DNA of 64,000 bases from an uncultured Arenicella sp. (GCA_938048185.1 CALIVT010000005.1:62001-126000), one strand, 5' to 3'; positions 18,795 through 27,823 are shown, numbered from the stretch's first letter. The notes: generated by a model not told the origin, from the sequence alone. Numbers and translations are program-made.

Positions 18795-19739
18795 TTAAAC
18801 CTTCTGTCTAAGCTGCAATGGGCTCAGCGTATAACGTTTTTTAAATGCTCGAGCAAAAGCCGACTGACTATTAAAGCCACTTCTCACCGCGACTTCTTGA
18901 ATTGAGATGTCGCTATCAAGCACCAGCTTGCGCGCAAGCTGTAGCCTTAGCCGCAGATAATACGCCGCCGGTGAAAGTCTTAAATATTTGTTACTGAGAA
19001 GCTCTAAGGTTCGATTCGAGACTCCACATTGATCTGCTAACCGCTTTAAACTAATTGGTGTCTCTAGATTTCGCTCCATCGTTTCTAATGCTTTGGCGAG
19101 TCTCGGCTCTCGGTATTTTAGTCGGCCTAACGACACCATCGACTGCTTGTCTGTGGCTGCTCTAGGGTTGTCATAAATAAACACACTGGCCACATCGAGA
19201 GCCAGCGAAGGGCGCTGACTCACGTGTAAATAGTGCAACAGCATATCCAGTGTCGGTGACGCGCCGCCACTACTCCAAATATGATTGTCGATAACAAAGC
19301 GCTCGCTGACAACATGCAGGTTTGGGTAGGCGAACGCAAAATTCTCTATGTCTTCCCAATGGGTAGTGACCCGATGCGTGTCGATGACCGCCGCCCGAGC
19401 CAGAACCCACGTGCCTGCTTCAACTGAGAAAATTGTTTTAAAGTTGCGCGCAGTCTGTCTGAGTGTGGTCAATGCTGAGCTTGGTGTGTGTCGTTGGTGG
19501 TTAAAGCCTGCTAATACAATGAATACCTCGCCGCGCTCGTTGCGGGTTAACGCGCCGTCGACCTGAATGTCGATACCGCAGGTGAGTCGAATCGCATTGC
19601 CGTCTAACGACAGTAGGCGCCAGTGAAACAATACTGAGCTGGATAGGCGATTGGCTGCGCGCAGCGGGTCAATAATTGACGACAAGCTCATCATTGAACT
19701 ATCCGGCAAGACTAAAATACTGACGTTGGTAAGTTTCAC
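18795..19739 (-). CDS. GlxA-family AraC-type transcriptional regulator, probable carnitine catabolism regulator
   Basis: 314 aa: an N-terminal DJ-1/PfpI-like (GATase1-like) domain at about 1-180 and a C-terminal AraC double helix-turn-helix (LKRLADQCGVSNRTLELLSN and IQEVAVRSGFNSQSAFARAF). This is the architecture of CdhR, GbdR and ArgR-like regulators that sense carnitine, betaine or arginine in pseudomonads. It starts with GTG at 19739 and is divergent from the BKACE-cdh-GBBH operon, as CdhR is from its target genes. I infer that it activates the operon in response to carnitine. A 21-bp-spaced direct repeat in the divergent interval is a likely binding site. Confidence 0.88.
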   Translation of the reverse strand: MKLTNVSILVLPDSSMMSLSSIIDPLRAANRLSSSVLFHWRLLSLDGNAIRLTCGIDIQVDGALTRNERGEVFIVLAGFNHQRHTPSSALTTLRQTARNFKTIFSVEAGTWVLARAAVIDTHRVTTHWEDIENFAFAYPNLHVVSERFVIDNHIWSSGGASPTLDMLLHYLHVSQRPSLALDVASVFIYDNPRAATDKQSMVSLGRLKYREPRLAKALETMERNLETPISLKRLADQCGVSNRTLELLSNKYLRLSPAAYYLRLRLQLARKLVLDSDISIQEVAVRSGFNSQSAFARAFKKRYTLSPLQLRQKV

Positions 19740-19764
19740 GTGCTTTCTGTATGTGCGACCTATT

Positions 19765-19799
19765 TCGCTTTATGTATAAAAAATATCGATTTATGTATA
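19765..19799 (+). promoter_or_regulatory. Direct repeat TCGNTTTATGTATA, likely AraC-type operator
   Basis: Two 14-bp copies differing at one base, at 19765-19778 and 19786-19799, are spaced exactly 21 bp (two helical turns). They lie in the divergent interval between the GlxA-type regulator and the BKACE gene. AraC-family dimers commonly bind such tandem half-sites. The binding protein is inferred, not shown. Confidence 0.55.
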
Positions 19800-19855
19800 T
19801 CACGAAATGCTCAATTTGCGATGCTAAAGCATCGATATTTCTACGTGGACTTGCT

Positions 19856-20764
19856 ATGCCCTTAGCCCCAAATAAAGACGTTTTTATCACCTGTGCGGTA
19901 ACCGGTTCAGGTAACACGCAAGACCGCAGTCCTGAGGTGCCGCGCTCACCTAAAGAAATCGCCGACAGCGCAATAAAAGCGGCCAAGGCTGGGGCTGCGA
20001 TCGTTCATTGCCATGTTCGTGATCCTAAGACTGGAGTGGGCTCGCGTGACCCTAAACTTTATCGAGAACTTACTGAACGCATACGCGAATCGGAAACCGA
20101 TGTCGTGCTGAACCTCACTGCAGGAATGGGCGGTGACATGGTTTTTGGGTCACCGTCGTCACCTTTACCGCTTGCCAAGGGCACCGACATGGGCAGCGCC
20201 GAAAGCCGCTTAGAGCCAATTGCTCAATGCCTGCCAGAGATTTGTACTCTAGATTGCGGCACAATGAACTTTGCCGAAGCTGACTACGTTATGACCAATA
20301 CGCCGGGCATGCTTGAGGCCATGGGCCGCATGATGACCGAGCTGAATGTTAAACCTGAGATTGAAGCCTTTGACACGGGTCACTTGTGGTTCGCAAAGAA
20401 ACTTGTAAACGATGGCATTTTAAACAGTCCGGCAATGGTGCAACTCTGCATGGGCATTCCGTGGGGCGCACCGGACGATTTAAATACGTTTATGGCGATG
20501 GTGAATAATGTGCCGGATGAGTGGAACTGGTCAGCGTTTTCAATAGGGCGCAATCAAATGCCATTTGTTGCCGCTGCGATATTGGCGGGCGGTAATGTGC
20601 GTGTTGGTTTAGAAGATAATCTCTGGCTCGATAAAGGCGTGTTGGCGACCAACGAAGCATTGGTTGAGCGTGCGGCTACTATTATTCACGCGATGGGCTC
20701 GACGATATTAACGCCAGCCCAGGTGCGTGAGAAGCTCGGCTTAACAAAGCGAGCGCCGCAATGA
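19856..20764 (+). CDS. BKACE-family beta-keto acid cleavage enzyme (probable dehydrocarnitine cleavage)
   Basis: 302 aa from ATG 19856, preceded by GTGGA. An in-frame start at 19751 would add 35 residues unlike the family and run through the operator repeats. The DUF849/BKACE fold is clear: AAIVHCHVRDPKTG holds the zinc-binding H-x-H. Other family segments are LNLTAGMGG, LDCGTMNFA and GGNVRVGLEDNLWL. In carnitine catabolism this enzyme condenses dehydrocarnitine with acetyl-CoA to give betainyl-CoA and acetoacetate. The assignment rests on its 4-bp overlap with the carnitine dehydrogenase-thioesterase gene. Confidence 0.9.
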   Translation: MPLAPNKDVFITCAVTGSGNTQDRSPEVPRSPKEIADSAIKAAKAGAAIVHCHVRDPKTGVGSRDPKLYRELTERIRESETDVVLNLTAGMGGDMVFGSPSSPLPLAKGTDMGSAESRLEPIAQCLPEICTLDCGTMNFAEADYVMTNTPGMLEAMGRMMTELNVKPEIEAFDTGHLWFAKKLVNDGILNSPAMVQLCMGIPWGAPDDLNTFMAMVNNVPDEWNWSAFSIGRNQMPFVAAAILAGGNVRVGLEDNLWLDKGVLATNEALVERAATIIHAMGSTILTPAQVREKLGLTKRAPQ

Positions 20765-22176
20765 GTTTGCTAAGCCGAGCAGCCGTCATCGGGGGCGGCG
20801 TCATCGGAGGCGGCTGGGTGGCCCGCTTTTTGTTGCTGGGCGTGGATGTAACGATTTACGACCCAGACCCAGACGCTCAGCGTAAAATCATGCAGGTTCT
20901 GGACAACGCTCGGCAATCATTGCCGGGCCTTTATGATCAGCGTTTGCCGAACGAAGGCCAGCTTAGGTTCAGCGCTACGCTAGCCGATGCCGTCTCGAGC
21001 GCTCAGTGGATATCTGAGTGTGTGCCCGAGCAATTAGCGCTAAAACAAAAAGTGTTTGCCGATGTTCAACAACACTGTTTGCCGGACGCACTCTTGGCAT
21101 CTTCGACGTCAGGGTTCAAACCCTCTGAGTTACAACAAGGCTCTGCTGCGCCCGAGCAAATCATTGTTGCTCACCCATTCAATCCGGTGTACTTGATTCC
21201 GTTGGTCGAGTTGGTCGGTCATAGTGCTAGCATCGCACGAGCAAGCGATATACTTGAAACCTTGGGTTGCTACCCCTTAGTTGTGCGTAAAGAAACAGAC
21301 GCGCACATTGCTGATCGATTGCTTGAAGCGGTTTGGCGCGAAGCGTTGTGGCTAGTGAACGACGGTATCGCAACGACTGAGGAAATTGATAACGCGATTG
21401 TCTATGGTTTTGGTTTACGTTGGGCGCAAATGGGTTTGTTTGAAACCTATCGAGTTGCCGGCGGTGAAGCGGGCATGGCGCACTTTATAAAGCAGTTCGG
21501 TCCCGCGTTGGCGTGGCCTTGGACTAAGTTAATGGACGTGCCCGAACTCACAGACGAGCTAGTTAAGAAAATTGCGGCGCAGTCCGACGAGCACTCAAGC
21601 CAATATTCAATCCGCGAACTAGAACGCATCCGAGATAAAAACTTGGTTGCAATAATGCGCAGCCTAAAGTGGACCAATTGGCGGGCCGGACAGTTACTTA
21701 ATAATATGGATCAAAAGCTCAAACAAACGCCAACCGGTGCGGGCCAGCTATTGCAAACTATTAATCGCGTAATACCCAGTAGTTGGACCGACTACAACGG
21801 TCATATGACGGATGCGAGTTACGCCGAGGTGTTCTCTTTCGCAGGTGATGCTGTGATGAAACTGATTGGAGCCAACCAGGATTATATAGACCGTGGATTA
21901 AGCTACTTCACCGTTGATGTGAAAATCAGTTATATCCAAGAGTGTCACCAGGGCGATGGTGTGACTGTCGTTACCCGTATTAGCGATGGTGAAGGTAAAA
22001 AATTGGGGCTAGAGCACGCGTTGCGCAACGATAAAGGTGAGCTGCTAGCAACGTCTGTGCAACTGCTTTTACACGTTGATTTAAGGGCGCGTAAAACTTG
22101 CATGCCAGAAGCTCCGGTTAGAGAAACCCTGTCACGCTTAGCGCGGTCGCATCAAACATTGGCCGCACCGTTCTAA
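20761..22176 (+). CDS. L-carnitine dehydrogenase fused to a thioesterase domain
   Basis: 471 aa. Residues 1 to about 315 form a 3-hydroxyacyl-CoA-dehydrogenase-like NAD enzyme: Rossmann motif AAVIGGGVIGGGWVARFL, catalytic-region ECVPEQLALK and AHPFNPVYLIPLVELVG. From about 335 a hotdog thioesterase follows, with VIPSSWTDYNGHMTDASYAE containing the D-x-N-G-H-M signature. The N-terminal part oxidises L-carnitine to 3-dehydrocarnitine. The C-terminal part would hydrolyse the betainyl-CoA made by the BKACE enzyme, releasing glycine betaine. Such fusions are known for some carnitine dehydrogenases. The start overlaps the BKACE stop by 4 bp, so the consecutive steps are translationally coupled. Confidence 0.9.
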   Translation: MSLLSRAAVIGGGVIGGGWVARFLLLGVDVTIYDPDPDAQRKIMQVLDNARQSLPGLYDQRLPNEGQLRFSATLADAVSSAQWISECVPEQLALKQKVFADVQQHCLPDALLASSTSGFKPSELQQGSAAPEQIIVAHPFNPVYLIPLVELVGHSASIARASDILETLGCYPLVVRKETDAHIADRLLEAVWREALWLVNDGIATTEEIDNAIVYGFGLRWAQMGLFETYRVAGGEAGMAHFIKQFGPALAWPWTKLMDVPELTDELVKKIAAQSDEHSSQYSIRELERIRDKNLVAIMRSLKWTNWRAGQLLNNMDQKLKQTPTGAGQLLQTINRVIPSSWTDYNGHMTDASYAEVFSFAGDAVMKLIGANQDYIDRGLSYFTVDVKISYIQECHQGDGVTVVTRISDGEGKKLGLEHALRNDKGELLATSVQLLLHVDLRARKTCMPEAPVRETLSRLARSHQTLAAPF

Positions 22177-22205
22177 ATATGAATTAACTGGATCTAGAAA
22201 CGTTT

Positions 22206-23384
22206 ATGAAACTCTATAGCGCTGCCACACCCGATACCTTGTCTTGGCCTACGGATATCCGCATTGAGCGTCATGAGCTTGAGGGCAAGGCGATTATCAT
22301 CCATTGGAGTAACGCGCGGCAAAGTCGTTTTCACCCTCTTTGGTTACGTGACAATTGCGCGTGCGATGGATGTTTGCACGCGGTGAGTCGCGAACACATA
22401 TTTGATATCAAAGACGTTCCAGCAGATATACAAGCGTCTGAAATAAGACTCGATAAAGGCGGGAATTTAGAAATCAAGTGGAATCATGAACAGCATTACA
22501 GCCGTTTTAATACTGGGTGGTTATACGCGCACAGCGGCTTGGTGCCTGAGCCGAGACAAGCGCTGAGCGTGTGGACCAGTGACGATCTGAATGAACCCAT
22601 AAGTTTTGAGGTTGACGGCCCGGACGTTAGCGATGCGCAGCTCAACGACGTGTTGGAAACGGTTGCCGAGTACGGTTTGGCACGCTTGCGCGGAGTCGGC
22701 TCTGAGCGAGACACGCTTGAGAGTCTCGCCTTACGGGTTGGCCCAATTCGTGAGACGCAATTTGCACGCGTGTTTGATGTGATCTCGCGGCCTAACGACA
22801 CCGACAGTAACGCCTACACCAATGAAGCACTCTCGTCGCACACTGATATACCTACCCGAGAAAGCCCGCCTGGGCTGCAATTATTGCACTGCCTTATCGC
22901 GGACGCGCGGGGCGGCGAGAGTACGATGGTCGACGGTTTTAAAGTGGCACACGACCTAAAAACTCTATTCCCCGAGGACTATCAAAATCTCGTTACTACG
23001 AATTGGTGTTACGCCAGCCGCGCGGGCGATTCTGATTATCGCTGGACCGCTCCCGTCATTGGCTTAGATAGTAGTGGCGAGGTGTCCGAGCTACGCCTTC
23101 TGCCGTTCTCGCGCGCGCCGCTAATGACCGAGTACGATAATATCGAAGTGAGTTATCGTGCGTTGCAGCGCTTTATGCGCATGGCGAACGCGTCAGAATA
23201 TCAAATTCGATACCCGTTTAGAGCAGGCGACTTAGTGATATTTGATAATCGTCGTATCTTGCATGGGCGAACTGAGTTTTATCCGCAGACCGGCGAGCGC
23301 GCGTTGCGGGGCGTCTACCTAGATCGAGATGATATGCATTCCTTTTTGCGACGCTATCGCAATACAAAAAACAGACAGGGCTAG
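22206..23384 (+). CDS. Gamma-butyrobetaine dioxygenase
   Basis: 392 aa, the size of bacterial GBBH. The N-terminal domain has WLRDNCACDGCLH with Cys51, Cys53 and Cys56, and a His near 97 that completes the structural zinc site. The catalytic TauD-type domain has His212-T-Asp214 (SSHTDIPTRE), His353 (RRILHGRTEF) and an Arg in ERALRGVYLD. It hydroxylates gamma-butyrobetaine to L-carnitine using O2, iron and 2-oxoglutarate. It is third in the operon with the BKACE enzyme and carnitine dehydrogenase (29-bp gap), so gamma-butyrobetaine can feed directly into carnitine degradation. No sign of transfer or damage. Confidence 0.93.
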   Translation: MKLYSAATPDTLSWPTDIRIERHELEGKAIIIHWSNARQSRFHPLWLRDNCACDGCLHAVSREHIFDIKDVPADIQASEIRLDKGGNLEIKWNHEQHYSRFNTGWLYAHSGLVPEPRQALSVWTSDDLNEPISFEVDGPDVSDAQLNDVLETVAEYGLARLRGVGSERDTLESLALRVGPIRETQFARVFDVISRPNDTDSNAYTNEALSSHTDIPTRESPPGLQLLHCLIADARGGESTMVDGFKVAHDLKTLFPEDYQNLVTTNWCYASRAGDSDYRWTAPVIGLDSSGEVSELRLLPFSRAPLMTEYDNIEVSYRALQRFMRMANASEYQIRYPFRAGDLVIFDNRRILHGRTEFYPQTGERALRGVYLDRDDMHSFLRRYRNTKNRQG

Positions 23385-23426
23385 CATTTGTGCTCGTCGT
23401 TGCGCCGGTGTCGTGTCTACGGGCGG

Positions 23427-23840
23427 TTACGCTGGGAACCGATCTTGATCTGAACCAATATCAACGGTCTCGCCGGTTTCAACAAAGGTGCGATTAACGT
23501 TCGATGAACCGTAGATAACCATCGCATAAACTGGACTGTCGCTGTCGTTAATTAGTTCGTGCTGTACGCCAGGCGATAGAAATGTCGAATCGTATTTCGA
23601 GCAAATAACTTCCTCCTGACCGTTTAGGATAATCTTCAGTGTGCCTTCTAGAACGGTAACTTGCTCTTCGGCGTTGTGTGTGTGCGGCGGAACTGACGTG
23701 CCAGCCGGCATTAAGGTAATACCTGAATGGATTGCTGTAGCCCCTATTTTTTTATTTGCGATAAGGTGGTTAACAATACCGAGGCCGCGTGGCACTTCTG
23801 GTAACTCGTCGAACGGTAAGTGGTTTACAGATGGTTTCAT
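23427..23840 (-). CDS. Cupin-domain protein
   Basis: 137 aa, a single beta-barrel cupin. Motif 1 is GTSVPPHTHNAEEQVTVLEGTL (H-x-H and E ligands) and motif 2 resembles STFLSPGVQHELIND with a His. This small cupin type includes metal-dependent sugar isomerases, dioxygenases and lyases, and the sequence alone does not decide between them. It converges with the gamma-butyrobetaine dioxygenase gene and is divergent from the semialdehyde dehydrogenase gene, with a long intergenic stretch on that side. Function unknown. Confidence 0.75.
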   Translation of the reverse strand: MKPSVNHLPFDELPEVPRGLGIVNHLIANKKIGATAIHSGITLMPAGTSVPPHTHNAEEQVTVLEGTLKIILNGQEEVICSKYDSTFLSPGVQHELINDSDSPVYAMVIYGSSNVNRTFVETGETVDIGSDQDRFPA

Positions 23841-24147
23841 GATGGTTTCTCGTTGATTAAATTGTAATAAATGAAATTATGCGTAAGCGCACCGCGTATT
23901 CACAAGAGCCAATGAATTGAAGAACCGTGGTGCCATCATCACGACTGTTCACGCTAGGCTCGACTTACTGGTTTTCTGGCCCTATCCATATGTTAAAAAC
24001 CGGTCCTCGTCGCCTTGATCCCAAGGCTCTAATCTTAGCGTAATAGATTTAGGGTACGGCTATTCGGCGAGCTAGCGCGAACCGGTATGGTCCACATTGC
24101 TTGTGCTTGGTGCCATTTACGCCAGAAGAAGAACGAGGAAATTAGAA
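23841..24147. other. Divergent intergenic region, 307 bp
   Basis: It lies between the cupin gene (minus) and the semialdehyde dehydrogenase gene (plus) and must hold both promoters. I find no convincing promoter pair, terminator or repeat. A GAGGAAAT ribosome site ends it just before ATG 24148. Confidence 0.5.
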
Positions 24148-25659
24148 ATGCAAGTTAGAAATTATATTAACGGTCAATGGGTGGATACGTTTAAGGGCGA
24201 TGCGTTACCGTTGCTAAATCCCTCTAACGGCGAGGTGCTTGGTGACGTGCCTATGAGCACGTTTGATCAATCTCGTGAGGCCACCTTTGCAGCGGCGGAG
24301 GCGTTCCAAACTTGGAGCAAATTACCGCTGCCAAAGCGTATGAATTTTATTTTCCAGATGCATCAAGCGATGGTTGATAATCATGAGTTGCTTGCAGAGT
24401 CTATTGCGATTGATCAAGCAAAACACATAGCCGAGGCGCGCGGCGAAGTGCAACGCGTTGTCGAGATTTTGCAAATGGCGTGCACTATTCCGGCGCTGAT
24501 TCAAGGCGAGACAATTACTGGCATTGCCAACAATATTCATGGTCGCGTAACGAAGGCGCCACTGGGCGTGTTTTGTGGTGTTGCGCCGTTTAATTTCCCT
24601 GCGCTCGTGTTTGGTTGGTTTATTCCGTTTGCAATCGCGACCGGAAACACTTTTGTTTACAAACCCTCGTCTGATTCGCCACTGTTCATGCAACGAATGA
24701 TGCAGTTAATTCATGACATCGGTTTGCCGGCCGGCGTAGTGAATATAATTCATGGTAACCGTACTGTGGTTGAGGCTTGGTACGAGGACGATAACGTGGC
24801 GGGGCTATGTTTGGTGGGCTCTACTCCCACCGCCAAAGCGATGGCCGAAGGCTGTGGCCGCAATGGTAAGAAAGCGATGTTGCTCGGAGGCGCTAAGAAT
24901 TCATTGGTGGTGATGGAAGATGCGCCAATGGACTTGTTGATCGAGAATATTCTTATTTCAGGTTATGGCTCTGCTGGCCAACGTTGCTTGGCCTCGTCCA
25001 ATATTATCGCGGTATCCGAAATCTACGACGACGTAGTTGAGCGCTTGGTCGATGCATCTCGAGACGTGACTGTGGGCGATGCAATGAACCCTGATATATT
25101 TATGGGGCCAGTTATCAATGCAGCCGCTAAAAAGAGAATTGAGGGCTATATTCAAACGGGCGTCGACGAAGGTGCCACTCTTGCTTTAGATGGGCGTAAT
25201 CCGTCGGTGCCGAAGAATATCAGCAACGGGTTTTATGTGGGCCCAACGGTGTTCACTGATGTAAACCCTGAAATGGTAATTGCGGAAGAGGAGATCTTTG
25301 GCCCCGTCGTAAGCGTTATGAAAGTGGGGTGTATCAACGGTGCGCTGCGAGTGGTAAATGCTCAGAAAATGGGTAATGGCGCGTGCATTTTTACGCAAAA
25401 CAGTTATTACACTGAGAAATTTATTGAAGATGCTGATGTCGGTATGGTTGGCGTCAATGTCGGAGTGTGTGCACCGCACCCGTATTTGCCGTTTGGCGGC
25501 ATCAAAGATTCTCTCGTTGGTAATAACAAAGTACAGGGTAAAGACGCTATCGACTTCTTCACACATAACAAGACTGCGACTATTCGTGTCGTCGATCCCG
25601 AGGGCGGAACGGGCGCCGCGAGTAAGGACAACAGCGTTAGAAGTTGCGTCGCTAATTAA
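24148..25659 (+). CDS. mmsA: CoA-acylating (methyl)malonate-semialdehyde dehydrogenase
   Basis: 503 aa from ATG 24148, which follows GAGGAAATTAG; an in-frame start at 24097 would add 17 residues before the conserved RNYINGQWV. The catalytic Cys280 is in GSAGQRCLASSN, the form seen in MMSDH. The family segments GVAPFNFPALVFGWFIPFAI and FGGIKDSLVG are present. It converts malonate semialdehyde or methylmalonate semialdehyde plus CoA to acetyl- or propionyl-CoA, the last step of beta-alanine, valine or inositol breakdown. A tautomerase-like gene and a TTC38 protein gene follow in the same direction. No other valine or inositol genes are here, so malonate semialdehyde is plausible. Confidence 0.9.
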   Translation: MQVRNYINGQWVDTFKGDALPLLNPSNGEVLGDVPMSTFDQSREATFAAAEAFQTWSKLPLPKRMNFIFQMHQAMVDNHELLAESIAIDQAKHIAEARGEVQRVVEILQMACTIPALIQGETITGIANNIHGRVTKAPLGVFCGVAPFNFPALVFGWFIPFAIATGNTFVYKPSSDSPLFMQRMMQLIHDIGLPAGVVNIIHGNRTVVEAWYEDDNVAGLCLVGSTPTAKAMAEGCGRNGKKAMLLGGAKNSLVVMEDAPMDLLIENILISGYGSAGQRCLASSNIIAVSEIYDDVVERLVDASRDVTVGDAMNPDIFMGPVINAAAKKRIEGYIQTGVDEGATLALDGRNPSVPKNISNGFYVGPTVFTDVNPEMVIAEEEIFGPVVSVMKVGCINGALRVVNAQKMGNGACIFTQNSYYTEKFIEDADVGMVGVNVGVCAPHPYLPFGGIKDSLVGNNKVQGKDAIDFFTHNKTATIRVVDPEGGTGAASKDNSVRSCVAN

Positions 25660-25707
25660 GGCGATAGCGGGTCCGATATTACGTTTCATAATACTACGAG
25701 GAATAAA

Positions 25708-25926
25708 ATGCCATACATCGAAGTGAATGTTTTTGCAGGCGAACTTAGCCAAGCACAAAAAGAAACCTTGATCCAAAAGGTAACCACAGCGGTCACTGAT
25801 ACCACCAGCGAGAAAGTTAAAGATGTGACGTGGGTCGTGATCAAAGAGGTCGCCAGCGGGAGTTGGGGTGTGGGTGGCAACGCGCTAGGCTTAAGTGACA
25901 TTAATAAGTTGATTGATGGTGGGTAG
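25708..25926 (+). CDS. 4-oxalocrotonate-tautomerase-family small protein
   Basis: 72 aa. Met-Pro start (MPYIEVNVFAGELSQAQKE) gives the catalytic N-terminal proline of the tautomerase superfamily. The later SGSWGVGGNAL matches the GHFGIGG segment of 4-OT. The two substrate-binding arginines of classical 4-OT (Arg11, Arg39) are not at the matching positions, so the substrate is probably not oxalocrotonate. The superfamily also includes malonate-semialdehyde decarboxylase and haloacrylate dehalogenases. It is 48 bp downstream of the semialdehyde dehydrogenase gene, which suggests a joint role in handling a semialdehyde. Confidence 0.8.
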   Translation: MPYIEVNVFAGELSQAQKETLIQKVTTAVTDTTSEKVKDVTWVVIKEVASGSWGVGGNALGLSDINKLIDGG

Positions 25927-26043
25927 TGCGTATAGATTTCCCAACCACTTCTGAGCTATTAATAGTTGATCACACAGTAAGAGTGACTAGTTGGCTTACG
26001 CGTCGTCACGGGAATAATAGGGATACAGGAGATAGATATAGTA

Positions 26044-27441
26044 ATGAAATATACTGATGTTCGCGGCCTAGAACTGACGGTCAACAACGCCAAAGCTCTA
26101 AGTGCTTACAACAAGTCGATTGCTGCAAACGCTGAGTACCGAATTAGCGCAGCTAAGTATATGGAGCGCGCTGTTGTCGAGGATCCAAATTTCACGATGG
26201 CATACTGTGTGCTCGGCTACTACATGATGGCCGCTGAGGCGATGGCACCTGAGGGTGCAGCCAGAACTTATTTAGAAGAGGCGGAAGCAACTAATCTTGA
26301 GCAAGTAACGCCTCGCGAGCGTGCCAGTGTTGCGGCACTAAGAGCGTGGGTTGAGGGGCGGCAAGATGATGCCACCGTGATATGGGAAAAAATCCTTGAT
26401 GAGCACCCTCTCGATCTGCTGACCATGCAACTCTTGCACTATCGTTGTTTTTGGTTAGGTAAAAAGGAAAGCATTCGAGATTCAGTATCAAGGTATTTTG
26501 GCCACTGGGATCCAAGCATGCCCAATTATTCAAACGTGTTGGGCATGTATTGCTTTGGTTTGAATGAGAACGACGATAGCGCCAGAGGTCTTGAATATGG
26601 TCGACGAGCTATTGACCTCAATAAAGATGACCTCTGGGCTGTGCACGCGGTATCACACGTGTTGAATGACCGTGGTGAGCAACATGCGGGTATTTCCTTT
26701 CTCAAACAATTTGACACTACCTGGAGTGATCGCAATGCAATACGCGAACATTTGTGGTGGCATGAAGCATTGCTATGGTGGGAGCTGGGTGATTTCGATA
26801 AAACGCTCGAACTTTACGATCATCACTTTGCAAAAAACATTACGCCATTTTACTTAGATGTTCAAAACTCGGCTTCGATGTTGTGGCGTTTAGAAAGCGT
26901 AGGCGTTGACGTTGGTGATCGTTGGATGCAAATCAGTGACGCGGCGATAAAGCGAATCGACTACCGTTATCTGCCTTGGACCGATGTACATGTAGCAATG
27001 ACATTGGGTCGTACCGGCAAACAAAACGAGTTAGATGGTCTTTTGGTATTAATACAAGACGACAAAGTAAAAGTGCGTAATGCTCGGATGTACGCGGCGC
27101 TTGAAACCAATTCTGCGGTTTGTCGAGCGATTAGCTCTTACTGCAACGGTGACTATTCTGCAGCGCTTGAAAGCTTATTGGCGGTGCGCTCGGATAATTT
27201 TAGACCTCTTGGGGCCAGTAACGTTCAGCGCGATGTGATCGCAATGATGGCTGGTATCGCTGCGTTAAAGGCCAGAGAGTTTGCTACTGCGCGCGCGGTG
27301 TTTGCGCAGCGTTTAGAAGCAAAGCCGAGCAATCAAATGACCTGGCTATTTTACGCCGACGCGGCACAAGGGTGTGGCGATCACGACGCCGCGGACCGCG
27401 CGAGAGCCAAAGCGAAAACCGTTCAGGGGTTAAGGGTATGA
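26044..27441 (+). CDS. Tetratricopeptide repeat protein 38 (TTC38)-family protein, copy 1
   Basis: 465 aa, soluble and helical throughout, without a signal peptide. The opening TDVRGLELTVNN, the ITPFYLDVQNSASMLWRLE segment and repeated TPR-like helices (FTMAYCVLGYYMMAAEA, RASVAALRAWVEGRQDDA, DLWAVHAVSHVLNDRGE) match the TTC38 family, whose biochemical role is not established. GGAG lies close upstream of the ATG. A clearly similar paralogue lies at 35009. Copy 1 follows the semialdehyde dehydrogenase and tautomerase-like genes after 117 bp and precedes a TonB receptor, so a link to the same catabolic locus is inferred. Confidence 0.75.
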   Translation: MKYTDVRGLELTVNNAKALSAYNKSIAANAEYRISAAKYMERAVVEDPNFTMAYCVLGYYMMAAEAMAPEGAARTYLEEAEATNLEQVTPRERASVAALRAWVEGRQDDATVIWEKILDEHPLDLLTMQLLHYRCFWLGKKESIRDSVSRYFGHWDPSMPNYSNVLGMYCFGLNENDDSARGLEYGRRAIDLNKDDLWAVHAVSHVLNDRGEQHAGISFLKQFDTTWSDRNAIREHLWWHEALLWWELGDFDKTLELYDHHFAKNITPFYLDVQNSASMLWRLESVGVDVGDRWMQISDAAIKRIDYRYLPWTDVHVAMTLGRTGKQNELDGLLVLIQDDKVKVRNARMYAALETNSAVCRAISSYCNGDYSAALESLLAVRSDNFRPLGASNVQRDVIAMMAGIAALKAREFATARAVFAQRLEAKPSNQMTWLFYADAAQGCGDHDAADRARAKAKTVQGLRV

Positions 27442-27823
27442 GAGATCAGTAAATGATCAATTTACGGGCATAAATGCCATTTATAAGAAGGCGTAAAGGA
27501 TACGCATTATTTAGTCTGCTTTTGTTCAAAAGGTAGATGTATTTGTGAGTGAATATTTCTTAAGTAATTGATTTTAAATGATTAATTGGCTCCATGTTAA
27601 TTGGTGTTTCCGGTCCTTGTTGGTGGTGCGTTTACTCTGCAAACTGCTTAGTGCGAATAGTTTATTCGGTTTGCCAAGGCTTAAGTTAACTTTTTTTTAG
27701 ATACCCGCAGTTCCCCACACCCCACCAAAAAAGAAAGTTTCTTAGGCCTTGGGGATCGTTAACGACGTGTAAATCAAAAAAACTAAAACAGATTACTTAG
27801 TTAACACTAAGGTGGAGGAATCA
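27442..27823. other. Intergenic region, 382 bp, upstream of the second TonB receptor
   Basis: A/T-rich. Two small hairpins follow the TTC38 stop: GATCA/TGATC at 27444-27458 and GGCAT/ATGCC at 27467-27478, neither with a proper T-run. A run of eight T residues lies near 27693 without a stem. No GGTACC boxes and no cobalamin-riboswitch features are seen. The receptor promoter must be here, but I cannot place it. Confidence 0.45.

Noticed and set aside
25186-25776. A 196-codon minus-strand open frame across the mmsA 3' end and tautomerase gene
   Set aside because: It lies opposite two well-supported genes and shows no family motif.
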